Under the pieces are notes generated by a model. That model was not told where the DNA came from, made no database searches, and saw only the letters and a list, made by a program, of their open reading frames with translations. Positions 9,468 through 18,199 of a DNA stretch of 64,000 nucleotides are shown one piece after another (the stretch's first letter is position 1; the number at the start of each line of letters is the position of its first letter). Source of the stretch: Flavobacterium frigoritolerans (GTDB lineage Bacteria > Bacteroidota > Bacteroidia > Flavobacteriales > Flavobacteriaceae); NCBI RefSeq assembly GCF_025847275.1, contig NZ_JAOZEV010000002.1:409811-473810 (forward strand). The letters run 5' to 3'. The translations under genes and the position numbers were made by a program.

Positions 9468-11636
9468 TTAAAGATTTTCCTTGATAAAGTTAGTCATTTT
9501 AGTATAAAGCTGAACTCTTGTTTTTCCGCCATAAATACCGTGATCTTTATCTGGATAAATTTGCGAATCAAATTGTTTATTAGCTTGTATTAACGCCTCC
9601 ATCATTTGCATTGTATTTTGCACATGCACATTATCATCTGCTGATCCATGAATTAAAAGAAACTTACCTTTTAATTTATCAACATGATTAATAGGAGAGT
9701 TATTATCATAACCACTTGCGTTCTCTTGAGGAGTCTGCATATATCTTTCTGTATAAACCGAATCATAAAATCTCCAATTAGTAACTGGAGCGACAGCTAT
9801 AGCCATTTTAAAAACGTCGTTCCCTTGGAAGATACAGTTTGAAGCCATAAATCCACCATAACTCCATCCGAAAATTCCAATTCTCGAAGCATCAACATAA
9901 GGATAATTACCAATAACTTTAGCTGCATCAATTTGATCTTCAACTTCGTATTTTCCTAATTGTAATTGTGTTACTTTCTTGAATTCAGCTCCTTTAAACC
10001 CAGTTCCTCTACCGTCTACACAAGCAACGATATAGCCTTGTTGCGTTAGCATTTCGAACCAGTAATCATTAGAATTATTCCATTGATTCGCCACTTGCTG
10101 AGAACCTGGTCCTGAGTATTGAAACATAAAAACAGGATATTTTTTGGCAGGATCAAAATCTTTAGGCTTTAAGATCCATGCATTCAACTCATTTCCTTTA
10201 GCTGTTTTTAGGACTAAAAATTCTTTTGTAGCAAGATTGTATGCTTTTAAACTAGAAGCTAGTGCTTCATTATTCTCTATAACTTGTAATTCTTTTCCAG
10301 CTTTTGCATCGTTAAGAGTAAAAGTTGTAGGCTGAGATGCACTTGAGAATGTATTAATGTAGTATTGAAAATTCGGGCTGAAGGTTGCCTTACTAGTACC
10401 TACGTTTTTAGATAAACGTACTTTATTTTTTCCGTCAAGAGCAATTCGGTAAATATCACGATTGATTGACCCATTTTCTGTAGATTGATAAAAAACAGTT
10501 TTTGTTTTCTCATCAAATCCGTAATATGAAGTTACTTCCCAATTTCCTTTAGTAACTTGATTTTTGAGCTTTCCTGTTTTATCATATAAATAAATATGAT
10601 TAAAACCATCTTTTTCACTAGTCCAGATAAAACTATTGTCTTTTAAGAAAGTTAAGTTATCTGTAACATCAATGTAGGCTTTATCTTTTTCATTAAGGAC
10701 TACTTTTGAAGCTCCTGAAGTACCATCAACAAACAATAAATCTAAATTATTCTGGTGACGATTTAACACCTGAGCCGACAATGTATTAGTATCATTTGTC
10801 CACTTCATCCTTGCAATATAAAAGTCGTTATAATTTCCTAACTTAACTTCTTTAGTAGCATTTGCAGCAGCATCATATATATGTAACGAAACTAATGCAT
10901 TTTTTTCTCCTGCCTTAGGATATTTAAAAGTCTCAATTGTAGGATACAAGTCTGTTTTAAAAATCGACATTGAGAATTCTGGAACTAAGCTTTCATCAAA
11001 ACGAATGTAAGCTAGTTTCTTACTGTCTTTGCTCCAATCGAAAGCCCGCACAAAAGCAAACTCTTCTTCATAAACCCAATCAGTAATACCATTGATAATA
11101 GAATTTTTCTTTCCATCAGTTGTAATCTGAGTCGATTTTTTAGAAGCTAAATCATATACATATAGATTATTTTCTTTTGCGTAAGCTATTTTCTGTCCAT
11201 CTGGCGAGAAAGTTGGCTCTTGAACCTTAAAGTCAAACAGCTTTGTTAACTCTTTTGTGTCTATATTATATAAATAATAATCTGCTGTAAACGAGTGACG
11301 GAAGATTTTGGTAGAATTACAAGCCAATAAAATCATTTTTTCTGATGCATCAAAAGTATAACTATTGATCATCGGTAACTCTCTGTGATTTTTTGTATCA
11401 ATTAAAGTTGTTACTTTTTTTAACGTAGCATAATCGTACAAATCAATTTGCATGCTCCTACTTGCCCTATCAAAATTAAGTACAGTATACTGGTTGGCAT
11501 TTTGTAGTGATTGTAGTTTAAACATTTCTTTGGTTCGAAATATCCCGCTAAAAACGTCATCTACAGTGATTTTTTGTTGACCAAAAACAGTGAAACAAAT
11601 AAATAAAAGTAATGCGGTAAGTTTGCTTGTATTCAT
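9468..11636 (-). CDS. Dipeptidyl peptidase IV (S9B family)
   Basis: This 722-residue exported serine peptidase removes X-Pro or X-Ala dipeptides from peptide N-termini. A signal peptide (cleavage near VFGQ) precedes an eight-bladed DPPIV N-terminal propeller (about residues 70-430), including the substrate amine-binding EE of DWVYEEEFAF, and a C-terminal alpha/beta hydrolase. The nucleophile is Ser592 in GWSYGGFMA, with Asp667 in GSADDNVH and His699 in DKDHGIYGG completing the triad. Length and motifs match the family fully. It heads the minus-strand block whose next three genes are peptide transporters, so its dipeptide products are probably taken up by them. Confidence 0.93.
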   Translation of the reverse strand: MNTSKLTALLLFICFTVFGQQKITVDDVFSGIFRTKEMFKLQSLQNANQYTVLNFDRASRSMQIDLYDYATLKKVTTLIDTKNHRELPMINSYTFDASEKMILLACNSTKIFRHSFTADYYLYNIDTKELTKLFDFKVQEPTFSPDGQKIAYAKENNLYVYDLASKKSTQITTDGKKNSIINGITDWVYEEEFAFVRAFDWSKDSKKLAYIRFDESLVPEFSMSIFKTDLYPTIETFKYPKAGEKNALVSLHIYDAAANATKEVKLGNYNDFYIARMKWTNDTNTLSAQVLNRHQNNLDLLFVDGTSGASKVVLNEKDKAYIDVTDNLTFLKDNSFIWTSEKDGFNHIYLYDKTGKLKNQVTKGNWEVTSYYGFDEKTKTVFYQSTENGSINRDIYRIALDGKNKVRLSKNVGTSKATFSPNFQYYINTFSSASQPTTFTLNDAKAGKELQVIENNEALASSLKAYNLATKEFLVLKTAKGNELNAWILKPKDFDPAKKYPVFMFQYSGPGSQQVANQWNNSNDYWFEMLTQQGYIVACVDGRGTGFKGAEFKKVTQLQLGKYEVEDQIDAAKVIGNYPYVDASRIGIFGWSYGGFMASNCIFQGNDVFKMAIAVAPVTNWRFYDSVYTERYMQTPQENASGYDNNSPINHVDKLKGKFLLIHGSADDNVHVQNTMQMMEALIQANKQFDSQIYPDKDHGIYGGKTRVQLYTKMTNFIKENL

Positions 11637-11780
11637 ACAAATGAGTTAAATATAAAAAAGAGCCCAATTTTAGTGAAAAAAATACACATAATATACATTC
11701 CAAGTGTTAAATGTTAAGAAATTGGTTTTTTATATTATTTAATGTCCGTAATTACATTACAAACAAAACCGTTAAAATGG

Positions 11781-11788
11781 TATCTTTG
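11781..11788 (+). promoter_or_regulatory. Flavobacterial -7 box before HMG-CoA reductase
   Basis: TATCTTTG fits the Bacteroidota -7 consensus TAnnTTTG and lies 30 bp before the ATG at 11818. A clear -33 TTG is not visible at the usual distance. Confidence 0.6.
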
Positions 11789-11817
11789 CAGCAATACTAC
11801 TATTTAATCAATTGAGA

Positions 11818-13134
11818 ATGAACAACGCCGTTGCTGGATTTTCTAAATTATCCAAAGAAGAAAAAATAAACTGGATTGCAAAAAAGTACTTTTCTACACC
11901 AGAAAAAGCAGTTTTCTTACTTAAAAGTTACTGGAATACCGATGAAAAATTACAGAAATTACATGATGAATTCATCGAAAACACCATAACCAATTTTTAT
12001 ATTCCGCTTGGTGTAGCTCCAAATTTCCTGATAAACGACAAATATACCACAATACCAATGGCAATCGAAGAGAGTTCGGTTGTTGCGGCAGCTTCAAAAG
12101 CAGCCAAATTTTGGTCAACTCGTGGTGGGTTTAAAGCTACAGTTATCAACACCGAAAAGATAGGCCAAGTACATTTTACTTTTAATGGTGATGTTTCAAA
12201 ACTGAACTTATTTTTCGCACAAACAAAAAGTAAATTCTTTAGCGATACCGAAAGCATAACCAAAAATATGCAACAACGTGGTGGTGGGATCCTAGACATT
12301 GTTTTAAGAGACAAAACCAATTTATTGCCAAATTACTTTCAGCTTCATGCCACCTTTGAAACCAAAGATAGCATGGGAGCTAATTTTATAAATTCATGTT
12401 TAGAGCAATTTGCCAAAACATTAAAAGAAGCTTCTCAGGAATACGAATTATTCACAGAAGCTAATGAAGAGGTAAAAGTCATCATGAGCATACTCTCTAA
12501 TTATGTTCCAAACTGCATTGTAAGAGCCGAAGTTTCATGTCCTGTAGATGAATTGGCCGAAAAACACATACCAAATCCTCAAGAATTTGCCGAACGATTT
12601 GTTCAAGCTGTACAAATTGCAGAAGTTGAACCATTCCGAGCTGTAACCCACAACAAAGGAATCATGAATGGAGCCGATGCTGTAATACTTGCCACAGGAA
12701 ATGATTTCCGTGCTGTAGAAGCAGGAGTTCATGCCTATGCATCCAGAAACGGACAATATTCAAGTTTGTCACATGCTAAAATCGAAGATGGAATTTTTAC
12801 ATTTTGGCTAGATATGCCTCTAGCTTTAGGCACTGTTGGTGGACTAACTTCTTTACATCCGTTAGTCAAATTTTCATTACAAATGTTAGAAAATCCATCA
12901 GCTCCGCAGTTAATGCAAATTGTAGCTGTTGCTGGTTTAGCACAAAACTTTGCAGCACTGCGTTCATTAACCACTACTGGAATTCAGGAGGGACATATGA
13001 AAATGCACATTAATAATATCATCAATCAATTTGCTGCCGATGACAACGAACGTCATTTAATCAAAAACCATTTTAAAAATCATACCATATCGCATAGTGC
13101 AGTAGTCGATTTTATTGAAAACCTAAGAAAATAA
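11818..13134 (+). CDS. mvaA: Hydroxymethylglutaryl-CoA reductase, class II
   Basis: This enzyme converts HMG-CoA to mevalonate in the mevalonate pathway used by Flavobacteriia for isoprenoids. About 438 residues from ATG 11818 (MNNAVAGFSKLS); an in-frame TTG at 11812 is a weaker start. Visible features are the small-domain segment following VGVAP-like text (PLGVAPNFLIN), the substrate-binding MAIEESSVVAAASKAAKFW, the TGNDFRAVEAGVHAYA segment with catalytic residues, and the C-terminal ENPSAPQLMQIVAVAGLAQN followed by GHMKMH, whose His is catalytic. Length matches class II rather than membrane class I enzymes. The GHMP kinase gene follows by 91 bp; other pathway genes lie near 48-51 kb. Confidence 0.92.
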   Translation: MNNAVAGFSKLSKEEKINWIAKKYFSTPEKAVFLLKSYWNTDEKLQKLHDEFIENTITNFYIPLGVAPNFLINDKYTTIPMAIEESSVVAAASKAAKFWSTRGGFKATVINTEKIGQVHFTFNGDVSKLNLFFAQTKSKFFSDTESITKNMQQRGGGILDIVLRDKTNLLPNYFQLHATFETKDSMGANFINSCLEQFAKTLKEASQEYELFTEANEEVKVIMSILSNYVPNCIVRAEVSCPVDELAEKHIPNPQEFAERFVQAVQIAEVEPFRAVTHNKGIMNGADAVILATGNDFRAVEAGVHAYASRNGQYSSLSHAKIEDGIFTFWLDMPLALGTVGGLTSLHPLVKFSLQMLENPSAPQLMQIVAVAGLAQNFAALRSLTTTGIQEGHMKMHINNIINQFAADDNERHLIKNHFKNHTISHSAVVDFIENLRK

Positions 13135-13137
13135 TAA

Positions 13138-13216
13138 GGAGCCATTCCCGCTGTACGTTATATCTTTATGTTTTTAAAGACAAAACACAAAGGATACCAC
13201 TGCCATCGGGGCTAAA
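13138..13216. repeat. Interspersed imperfect inverted repeat
   Basis: The spacer begins GGAGCCATTCCCGCTGTACG and ends CCACTGCCATCGGGGCTAAA. The ends are imperfectly inverted (AGCC..CGCTGT..TATCTTT against AAAGGATA..CAGTGCC..GGGGCT) around an AT-rich centre. I recall very similar elements (GAGC-TATTCCCGCT ... ATCGGGGCT) scattered between genes in Flavobacterium genomes. It probably folds into a long hairpin RNA or DNA element. Confidence 0.6.
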
Positions 13217-13225
13217 AATAAATGC

Positions 13226-14143
13226 ATGAAAACAACTTTTTATAGTAACGGAAAACTTTTAATAACCGGAGAATACTTAGTATTAGATGGAGCAAAAGCA
13301 TTTGCATTACCAACAAAATTTGGACAAAGTTTAATTATTGCTAAAGGAGAAAATCAAGAAATACAATGGAAAAGTTACGATGCCGATAATAGTATTTGGT
13401 TTGAAGACACTATAACTTTTAAAGAAATAATAGATAATCCTGAGCCCAAAACAGAAACAATAAAAACTACATTAGTAAATATTCTACACGAAGCTTATTT
13501 ATTAAACCCTGAGTTTTTAACTCAATCAGAAGGATACCAAATAAGCACACAACTTACTTTTCCTAAAAATTGGGGACTAGGCACATCATCGACATTATTA
13601 AACAATATTGCTCAATGGACAAAAATTGATGCTTTTACGCTTCTTAAAAACAGTTTTGGAGGGAGTGGATATGATATTGCCTGTGCACAAAACAATACTC
13701 CTATATTGTATCATCTGCAACAAGATTTACCAATTGTAGAAACCATAGACTTCAATCCTGAATTCAGTCAGAATCTACACTTTGTATACTTAAACAAAAA
13801 ACAAAGCAGCAAAGCAGCCATAACAGCCTATTACAACAACAAAAACAGTCACCTATCAAAGATAATTGCCAATAACGACAAAATAACGCAAGCCGTTATA
13901 CATGCCAAAACTGGAAAAGAATTTGCTAAAACATTAGCCATCCACGAAGCCGAAATGAGCAATATTCTAGAAATGCAAACCATCAAGGAAAGACTCTTTC
14001 CAGATTTTGATGGCGTTATAAAAAGCCTTGGTGCTTGGGGAGGCGATTTTGTAATGGTAATATCAAAAGATAACCCAACAGAATATTTTACCGCCAAAGG
14101 ATATAAAACAATAATTCCTTATAATGAAATGATACTGTCTTAA
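13226..14143 (+). CDS. GYDIA-family GHMP kinase (mevalonate pathway-associated)
   Basis: This 305-residue GHMP-fold kinase carries the eponymous GGSGYDIACA motif, residues about 148-157, and the ATP-binding loop PKNWGLGTSSTLLNN. The N-terminal YSNGKLLITGEYLVLDGAKA segment matches mevalonate and phosphomevalonate kinases, and the C-terminal GAWGGDFVMV replaces the usual glycine-rich GAGGGG motif. In Flavobacteriia this family travels with HMG-CoA reductase, as here, and is a plausible phosphomevalonate kinase because separate genes for mevalonate kinase and diphosphomevalonate decarboxylase lie at 48-51 kb. That substrate is inference. A strong terminator follows. Confidence 0.85.
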   Translation: MKTTFYSNGKLLITGEYLVLDGAKAFALPTKFGQSLIIAKGENQEIQWKSYDADNSIWFEDTITFKEIIDNPEPKTETIKTTLVNILHEAYLLNPEFLTQSEGYQISTQLTFPKNWGLGTSSTLLNNIAQWTKIDAFTLLKNSFGGSGYDIACAQNNTPILYHLQQDLPIVETIDFNPEFSQNLHFVYLNKKQSSKAAITAYYNNKNSHLSKIIANNDKITQAVIHAKTGKEFAKTLAIHEAEMSNILEMQTIKERLFPDFDGVIKSLGAWGGDFVMVISKDNPTEYFTAKGYKTIIPYNEMILS

Positions 14144-14165
14144 ACATCAAATTCTAAAAAACACA

Positions 14166-14197
14166 AACCTTGCTATACTTTAGCAAGGTTTTTTTTT
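14166..14197 (+). terminator. Rho-independent terminator after GHMP kinase gene
   Basis: AACCTTGCTA and TAGCAAGGTT form a perfect 10-bp stem with a 5-nt loop, followed by seven more Ts. It ends the HMG-CoA reductase/GHMP kinase transcript. Confidence 0.88.
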
Positions 14198-14242
14198 GAC
14201 TCTTTAGTCAACACAATATAATCAATACAAGATGACAAGATA

Positions 14243-14269
14243 CCTAACAGGCTTTAAAGATCTGTTAGG
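14243..14269. repeat. Palindromic intergenic repeat CCTAACAG..CTGTTAGG
   Basis: Perfect 8-bp arms CCTAACAG (14243-14250) and CTGTTAGG (14262-14269) enclose GCTTTAAAGAT. There is no T-run. The arms match a type of short hairpin repeat often seen between Flavobacterium genes. Confidence 0.55.
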
Positions 14270-14461
14270 ATAACAACACACAATCTTATTAAGCCTCTTT
14301 ATATTTCATAAGTAATCTTACTTTACCTATAACAAACTATACCTTCGGTTGGGTTGGGTTGGCCGAGCAGAATAAAAACCTAATCTTTAATTAGTGGCAA
14401 AAAAATTACTCCTCAAGACTTCAAACACCTTGCATGGTAAAATCTCAAACTATAAAACAAA

Positions 14462-14491
14462 AAAATCCCGAAATAAATATTTCGGGATTTT
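14462..14491 (-). terminator. Rho-independent terminator of the ppiD-like gene
   Basis: AAATCCCGAAAT and ATTTCGGGATTT form a 12-bp perfect stem with loop AAAT. On the minus strand it is followed by a T-run (the plus strand shows ACAAAAAAATCCCG). It lies 32 bp after the stop at 14523. Confidence 0.88.
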
Positions 14492-14522
14492 CAATTTAAT
14501 CTTTTATCTAAGTCGTAATAAA

Positions 14523-16622
14523 CTAGTAGCTAAAGTGAGCTCTGTTATCAACGATTTTAGCATTATCTTTCAATGCAGGAAGAATTCTGTTTACATCCTG
14601 TGCACTTTGAGCTTTAACTTGAGCAACATAAGCTGCGTGGTCTTTTAAAGCTGGTGCTTTTATAGTGCTTATATTTTTAACAACATATACACCTGTATTA
14701 CCTTCAATTGGAGCAGACAATTTACCTGCTGCCAAAGCAAATGCATTACCTACAACTTTTGGCTCTTGACCAACTCCACCAGGTAAAACTGGATTATTCA
14801 TAGTAACATCTGTTGCTTGTTGTACAGCTACTCCAGCACTCTTAGCAATTGCTTCGATAGTAGTACCATTCATTTTAGCTTTAAGTATTTCAGCTTTTTT
14901 CTTGTTTTTAAGAATTGGCTCTACATAAGGTCTTGCAACATCTACAGATACTAAACCAGTTTTGTTAATACTCTTAAGTTGTGCAATAACGTGACCGATA
15001 TTAGCTACCTCAAAACGTTTAACATCTCCTTTACTTGTTCCTTTTTCAAAAGCCCATCTTACGATAGTTCTTTGATTTCCTAATGGTCCGAAATTTTCAT
15101 CCATTGCTTTTACAGTAACTGCAGGAGAAACGGTTAATTTCATATCTTTTGCAACTTTATTAAAATCTTTATCAGCTGCATCCATTTCAAATTTAGTTGC
15201 CTGAGTAAATACTCTATCTGAAGTTGCTTCAGATGCTTCGATTTTTTGAGCTACAGTTGCTAAACGAACACCATCTTGTTTGTCTGTAATTTTGATAATA
15301 TGGAAACCAAAAGGAGTTTCTACCAATCCTACTTTCCCAATTGGGTTATTGAAAACGAAATCATTAAATGGTTTTACCATTTGATTTTGACCAAAATATC
15401 CTAAATCACCACCTTGCTGTGCAGATGAATCATCTGAAGCTGTAAAAGCCAACATCAAGAAACTATCTGGATTTGCATTAACTTGAGCCAAAACTTCTTC
15501 TGCTTTAGCTTTAGCTTGTTCTTTAGTTCTTCTTTCTTTTTGGTTTGGAACCTGAGTTCCTTCATAACTAATTAAGATATGACTTGCTTTTGCATTAACT
15601 CCTGCTTTAAATCCTAAAGATTTAGAAATACAGTAGTAGTTACCAAAAATGTAAGGTCCGTAAACTTCACCTGGTGCAAGACTAAATAATTTATCAGCAT
15701 CTACAGCTGGCAAATCTTTCTTAGCTACATAAGTTGAATCGTAAGGTACATCTGAATTTGAATTAACAAAGTCTGCAATATTCTTAGCTGATTTAAATCC
15801 TGGCAAAGTATCATTTTTACCTGTTTTTTGGTTGTAAACAACACTTCCAGATAATAACGCTGTTACTTTTGCTTTAATTTCTGCTTCATCTTCTTTAGAT
15901 GCTTTATCTTCAATTAAAACATACTGAATCTCACGAGTTTCATCTGCTTTAAATTTCTTTTCGTCTTTTTTCATGAAATCAACGATTTCAGAATCTGAAA
16001 CTTTTACATCGCTATCTTTGATAGAAGAATATAAACCAGCTGCAAATGCAAAGTTAACTTTGTTTGCTTCCATTTCATATTTCAACTTACCTTCTGCTAC
16101 AGTTGTATAAAGACCTGCTTTAATCAACGTATTGTATATTTGGTATTTTGCATTCAAATCTGCATCTTTCTCTCTATCTTTTAGATATTGAGCTTGCTCT
16201 GGATTTGCTTTAAAATATTCTTTAAATTTTGCTACGTCAAAAATCCCTGCTGCATTTAAGAACATTGGGTTTTTCCCGATATTTTGGTCAGCTTTTAAAA
16301 CCTCAAGTAAATGCTTCTCACCTACTCTTAATCCTAATTTATCAAACTCTGATGATAACAAAGCAATAGAAACCTCTTGATCCCAAACTCTGTTTGCAGC
16401 TTCAGTGGAAGTTATTCCTTGTCCACTTTTTTCAACACTACTAACTTTGATTCTAAAATCTTCAAATGAAATATCTTTCCCATTGATGCTTCCTACGTCT
16501 TTTGAACTCTCACCAAAATTTCCACTACTGAAAAGATCTTGAATGATAAATGCAAATAATGCAAGTGCAATAGCGCCTATCAATAAAGCGGAACGTTGTC
16601 TAATTTTTGCTAAAACTGCCAT
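14523..16622 (-). CDS. PpiD/SurA-like peptidyl-prolyl isomerase (membrane-anchored foldase)
   Basis: This is a 699-residue envelope chaperone. One N-terminal membrane helix (IRQRSALLIGAIALALFAFI, residues 6-25) anchors a SurA_N-like domain (to about 330) and a parvulin domain running from ASHILISYEGTQVPNQ to VETPFGFHIIKITDKQ (about 345-460), followed by a long C-terminal SurA_N_3/PpiC-like region. Such proteins assist folding and delivery of outer-membrane and secreted proteins. The frame is open further upstream (16664), but the ATG at 16622 (MAVLAKIRQ) puts the anchor at the N-terminus as expected. The upstream minus-strand gene ends 108 bp away, so it may have its own promoter. Confidence 0.88.
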   Translation of the reverse strand: MAVLAKIRQRSALLIGAIALALFAFIIQDLFSSGNFGESSKDVGSINGKDISFEDFRIKVSSVEKSGQGITSTEAANRVWDQEVSIALLSSEFDKLGLRVGEKHLLEVLKADQNIGKNPMFLNAAGIFDVAKFKEYFKANPEQAQYLKDREKDADLNAKYQIYNTLIKAGLYTTVAEGKLKYEMEANKVNFAFAAGLYSSIKDSDVKVSDSEIVDFMKKDEKKFKADETREIQYVLIEDKASKEDEAEIKAKVTALLSGSVVYNQKTGKNDTLPGFKSAKNIADFVNSNSDVPYDSTYVAKKDLPAVDADKLFSLAPGEVYGPYIFGNYYCISKSLGFKAGVNAKASHILISYEGTQVPNQKERRTKEQAKAKAEEVLAQVNANPDSFLMLAFTASDDSSAQQGGDLGYFGQNQMVKPFNDFVFNNPIGKVGLVETPFGFHIIKITDKQDGVRLATVAQKIEASEATSDRVFTQATKFEMDAADKDFNKVAKDMKLTVSPAVTVKAMDENFGPLGNQRTIVRWAFEKGTSKGDVKRFEVANIGHVIAQLKSINKTGLVSVDVARPYVEPILKNKKKAEILKAKMNGTTIEAIAKSAGVAVQQATDVTMNNPVLPGGVGQEPKVVGNAFALAAGKLSAPIEGNTGVYVVKNISTIKAPALKDHAAYVAQVKAQSAQDVNRILPALKDNAKIVDNRAHFSY

Positions 16623-16730
16623 TTTTATTGTTGTTAATTTTATATTCAGTTTGCGAAAATACAATTATCTAGCTAATAATAATACTAGTAGCAATTTATT
16701 TTCCAAGATTTTTTATTTTTCTAAAAAAAA

Positions 16731-17990
16731 TCACTCTTTTATAGTCATTTTGACTAATTCTATTTTCTTATTTGTCGCCTCTTCTATCACAAAATGATAG
16801 TTTCCTATGGTAATTTCTTCCCCAATTTGCGGAATTTCTTTTGTATGATCTACAATAAAGCCTCCCAAGGTACCATAAGAATCACTTTCTGGAATATTCA
16901 ATTTATATGTCTCATTTAAATACTCAACATCAAATCGAGTTGAAAAAATATATTTCCCTTCTCCTAATTCTTTTTCTATTAATTCTTCATCTGAATCATG
17001 CTCATCTTCAATCTCTCCGAACAACTCCTCTACAATATCTTCAACAGTTATTATTCCAGAAGTTCCTCCATATTCATCCAATACAACAGCTACACTTTTT
17101 CGTTTTTTGGTAAGCAAGTTCAAAACATCTTTTATGTAAACTGTTTCTGGAACAAACTCTACAGGAATCAATACCGATTTTATTGTTTCTGGCTTTTTGA
17201 ATAAATCAAAAGAATGTACATATCCTAAAATATCATCTAATGAATTCTGATAAACAAGTATTTTAGAATACCCTGTTTCTACAAATAAAGCCTTAAGCTC
17301 ATCTATAGTATCAAATAATTCAACTGCATCTATTTCAGTACGAGGCGTCATTATATCTCTTGCTTTCACGCCCGAAAACTCTAAAGCATTCTGAAATATT
17401 TGTATCTCCGAATCAACTTCTTCATCATCTTCCACCGTACTCATTTGCTCTGAAATATAATTCCCAAGTTCAACTTTACTAAAGAAAAACTGAACCTGAT
17501 CTCCCTCTGTCTTAAAAAATCTACGTAAGATAAAATCTGAAATCCAGATAAAGAAAGTAGAAATATAATAAAAAAGCCAGTAAAAAAAATATGCTGGAAT
17601 TGCAAAAAATTTAATTAATGAATTCGCATAAATTTGAAAAAATACTTTTGGAAAAAACTCTGCTGTAATTAAAATAAAGAAAGTTGAAATCACAGTTTGA
17701 ACAAGCAAACTAGTAACATTCGAAAAATGATACCCAAAGCCTATAAGCGTCCTTAAGAGCAAGTCACCCATAAAAAAACTATAAACAACTATTGCAATAT
17801 TGTTCCCAATAAGCATAGCTGCTATAAATTTTGAAGGTTTTTCGGTAAGCTTAGTAAGAATTTTAGATAAGAAGTTCTCTTGCTTCTTCTCTATCTCTAG
17901 ATAAATTTTATTCGAAGATATGAATGCAATTTCCATACCCGAAAAAAAGGCTGATAGTATTAAACATAGTATTATAATACTAATCTCCAT
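16731..17990 (-). CDS. CNNM/CBS-pair (CorC/HlyC-like) membrane protein
   Basis: This 419-residue protein has a CNNM (DUF21) transmembrane domain (residues about 1-190; three or four helices, starting ISIIILCLILSAFFSGMEIA), a CBS-domain pair (about 205-330, including KARDIMTPRTEIDAVELFD and DEYGGTSGIITVEDIVEELF) and a C-terminal CorC_HlyC domain. The family is often called hemolysin-like but members studied are linked to Mg2+/Co2+ homeostasis; GldE of gliding motility belongs to the same fold family, and I cannot assign this copy to gldE because gldD is not adjacent. It starts 5 bp after a small membrane-protein gene and probably shares an operon with lptC. Confidence 0.88.
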   Translation of the reverse strand: MEISIIILCLILSAFFSGMEIAFISSNKIYLEIEKKQENFLSKILTKLTEKPSKFIAAMLIGNNIAIVVYSFFMGDLLLRTLIGFGYHFSNVTSLLVQTVISTFFILITAEFFPKVFFQIYANSLIKFFAIPAYFFYWLFYYISTFFIWISDFILRRFFKTEGDQVQFFFSKVELGNYISEQMSTVEDDEEVDSEIQIFQNALEFSGVKARDIMTPRTEIDAVELFDTIDELKALFVETGYSKILVYQNSLDDILGYVHSFDLFKKPETIKSVLIPVEFVPETVYIKDVLNLLTKKRKSVAVVLDEYGGTSGIITVEDIVEELFGEIEDEHDSDEELIEKELGEGKYIFSTRFDVEYLNETYKLNIPESDSYGTLGGFIVDHTKEIPQIGEEITIGNYHFVIEEATNKKIELVKMTIKE

Positions 17991-17995
17991 TTTTA

Positions 17996-18187
17996 TTATT
18001 TTTTATTACGATTGTCTAGTTTGTTGGCAAATTTTCTCCTAAAAAAGAACATAAAGATTCCCATTCCTGCAATCAAAAAACTTAACCAAGGAGTAGCTTC
18101 ACCTGCACTTATTTTCATTATTGCCTCATAAAGAAAAAGAATTGCAACTATTAAATAAGCGTATTGTGTATATTTTAAGTAACCCAT
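17996..18187 (-). CDS. Small two-helix membrane protein, unknown function
   Basis: A 63-residue protein with two predicted membrane helices (YTQYAYLIVAILFLYEAIMK and WLSFLIAGMGIFMFFFRR) and a basic C-terminus (RRKFANKLDNRNKK). It sits between lptC (12 bp upstream) and the CNNM/CBS gene (5 bp downstream), which supports it being translated as part of the operon. I do not recognise a family. Confidence 0.75.
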   Translation of the reverse strand: MGYLKYTQYAYLIVAILFLYEAIMKISAGEATPWLSFLIAGMGIFMFFFRRKFANKLDNRNKK

Positions 18188-18199
18188 AATTATTATTTT

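Larger units (their letters stand above)
14144..14522. other. 379-bp intergenic region between convergent genes
   Basis: It holds the terminator for the plus-strand genes (14166-14197), a palindromic repeat (14243-14269), a thrice-repeated GGTTG/GGTTGGC stretch near 14346-14365, and the terminator for the minus-strand ppiD-like gene (14462-14491). A short open frame at 14394-14648 runs antisense into the ppiD-like gene and has no family features; I do not call it a gene. Confidence 0.7.

Noticed and set aside
14394..14648. 84-codon open frame on the plus strand
   Set aside because: Overlaps the ppiD-like gene antisense and contains that gene's terminator.
16623..16664. Upstream start for the ppiD-like gene
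   Set aside because: It adds 14 residues before the membrane anchor; ATG at 16622 places the anchor as in the family.
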